A stretch of 5,450 bases of DNA from Burkholderiales bacterium. GTDB taxonomy: Bacteria; Pseudomonadota; Gammaproteobacteria; Burkholderiales; Burkholderiaceae_F. The DNA lies in the NCBI GenBank assembly GCA_024641225.1, contig JAHEDN010000221.1:1-5450 (forward strand), in the 5' to 3' direction. Of this stretch, positions 4,819-5,450 are shown piece by piece. Position 1 is the first letter of the stretch. Each line of letters begins with the position of its first letter. Below the pieces are notes generated by a model. That model had not been told where the DNA came from. It did not search any database and was given only the letters and a program-made list of their open reading frames with translations. The translations under genes were made by a program, and so were the position numbers.

Positions 4819-5154
4819 TCAGTTGCCAACCGTCACGAAGATGTGACAGGTGGGTTTGCTGATGCGGTTGCCGCGGCCCTTGGCCCGCGCCGCGAAACGC
4901 TTCAGCGTGGCGCCCTGTTCGACATAGATCGAGGTCACCTTCAGTTCGTCGATGTCGGCCCCGTGGTTGTGCTCGGCGTTGGCGATGGCGCTGTCCAGTG
5001 CCTTCAACACGATGCCGGCGGCTTTCTTCGGGGTGAAGCGCAGGATGTCGCGCGCCTGGTCGACCTTCTTGCCGCGGATCAGATCGGCCACCAGGCGGCC
5101 CTTGTCGGCCGACAGGCGCACGCCGCGTACGCTCGCTTTGGTTTCGATTGACAT
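4819..5154 (-). CDS. rplV: 50S ribosomal protein L22
   Basis: L22 binds all six domains of 23S rRNA and its long beta-hairpin lines the peptide exit tunnel. The 111-residue product starts MSIETKASVRGVRLSADKGRLVADLIRGK and has ALDSAIANAEHNHG at 52-65. The tunnel hairpin is at about 81-98 (GATLKRFAARAKGRGNRI), followed by ISKPTCHIFVTV. In E. coli, changes in the equivalent hairpin (Met-Lys-Arg deletion) give macrolide resistance; here the segment is Leu-Lys-Arg (84-86), with no deletion. The ATG (5152-5154) lies 6 bases after the rpsS stop TAA. Purine-rich AAGAGG repeats flank that stop and provide the ribosome-binding site. Confidence 0.98.
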   Translation of the reverse strand: MSIETKASVRGVRLSADKGRLVADLIRGKKVDQARDILRFTPKKAAGIVLKALDSAIANAEHNHGADIDELKVTSIYVEQGATLKRFAARAKGRGNRISKPTCHIFVTVGN

Positions 5155-5160
5155 CGCCTC

Positions 5161-5436
5161 TTACCTCTTGGCCTTCTTGTCAGCCGGGTGTCCCTTGAAG
5201 GTGCGCGTCAGCGCGAATTCACCAAGCTTGTGGCCGACCATCTGGTCGGTCACGTAGACGGGCACATGCTGCTTGCCGTTGTGCACCGCGATCGTCAGTC
5301 CGATGAAATCCGGCAGGATCGTGCTGCGACGCGACCAGGTCTTGATCGGCTTCTTGTCCTTGTTGGCCGACGCCCTCTCCACCTTTCCCAGCAGATGATG
5401 GTCGACGAACGGGCCCTTCTTGAGGGAACGGGTCAT
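5161..5436 (-). CDS. rpsS: 30S ribosomal protein S19
   Basis: S19 is in the head of the small subunit, forms a complex with S13, and takes part in the inter-subunit bridge to the central protuberance. The 91-residue product starts MTRSLKKGPFVDHHLLGKVE and has TWSRRSTILPDFIGLTIAVHNGKQHVPVYVTDQMVGHKLGEFA at 33-75, then TRTFKGH. This is the complete family pattern (E. coli 92 residues). The ATG (5434-5436) is preceded by AAGAGGAT at an 8-base spacing, visible in the last bases of the window. In the usual S10 operon rplB would lie just upstream, outside the right edge. Confidence 0.98.
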   Translation of the reverse strand: MTRSLKKGPFVDHHLLGKVERASANKDKKPIKTWSRRSTILPDFIGLTIAVHNGKQHVPVYVTDQMVGHKLGEFALTRTFKGHPADKKAKR

Positions 5437-5450
5437 GGCACGATCCTCTT
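5437..5450 (-). promoter_or_regulatory. Ribosome-binding site of rpsS
   Basis: The 14 bases at the right edge read AAGAGGATCGTGCC on the minus strand, placing the purine-rich AAGAGGA at a good distance from the rpsS ATG. This supports the chosen start. No upstream stop codon of rplB is visible in these bases. Confidence 0.7.

Noticed and set aside
4803..4829. Upstream TTG start for rpsC adding nine residues
   Set aside because: It overlaps the end of rplV, while the ATG at 4800-4802 gives the family start MGQKIHP and has a proper AAAGGAAG site.
4137..4862. A 241-codon plus-strand open frame opposite rpsC
   Set aside because: It is a complementary-frame shadow of the conserved S3 coding sequence, with no ribosome-binding site or recognisable domain.
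1..5450. Mobile elements, CRISPR repeats, tRNA or rRNA genes
   Set aside because: No repeated spacer-like units, transposase, cloverleaf or rRNA-like sequence was seen. The window is almost fully covered by conserved genes.

Overview
The window is a stretch of a bacterial chromosome carrying the junction of the S10 and spc ribosomal-protein operons, all read from the minus strand (right to left). In transcription order it holds rpsS, rplV, rpsC, rplP, rpmC, rpsQ (end of the S10 operon), then a peroxiredoxin gene, then rplN, rplX, rplE, rpsN, rpsH and the first 55 codons of rplF (start of the spc operon). Every gene is intact except rplF, which runs off the left edge. No RNA gene, mobile element or CRISPR array is seen, and no gap exceeds 300 bases.

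The organism is most likely a high-GC betaproteobacterium, probably of the Burkholderiales. The evidence is the proteobacterial gene order, the 101-residue zinc-free type of S14, a long Arg/Pro/Gly-rich C-terminal tail on S3, and the 169-residue Prx5-type peroxiredoxin beginning MIKVGDKLP, which I recall from that group. This placement is from memory of protein families, not from a search.

Right part (2943-5450): six tightly packed S10-operon genes with gaps of -4 to 16 bases, mostly with clear Shine-Dalgarno sequences, as expected of one polycistronic message. rpsQ starts with GTG inside a GTGA overlap with the rpmC stop. Centre (2225-3027): the peroxiredoxin sits exactly between the two operons. 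It is preceded by an 85-base GC-rich gap able to fold into a nested hairpin, and followed by a 208-base gap. That gap begins with a good sigma-70 promoter whose -35 box overlaps the peroxiredoxin stop codon, and then holds a leader of about 175 bases with two perfect-stem hairpins. Left part (1-2224): the spc operon genes, again closely spaced.

The products all serve the ribosome: S19, S3, S17, S14 and S8 in the small subunit, and L22, L16, L29, L14, L24, L5 and L6 in the large subunit. The exception is the peroxiredoxin, which reduces peroxides and would be expressed together with, or next to, the translation machinery. I see no undescribed multi-gene system here. The points worth a second look are the peroxiredoxin placement, the promoter overlap, the structured leader and the S3 tail.
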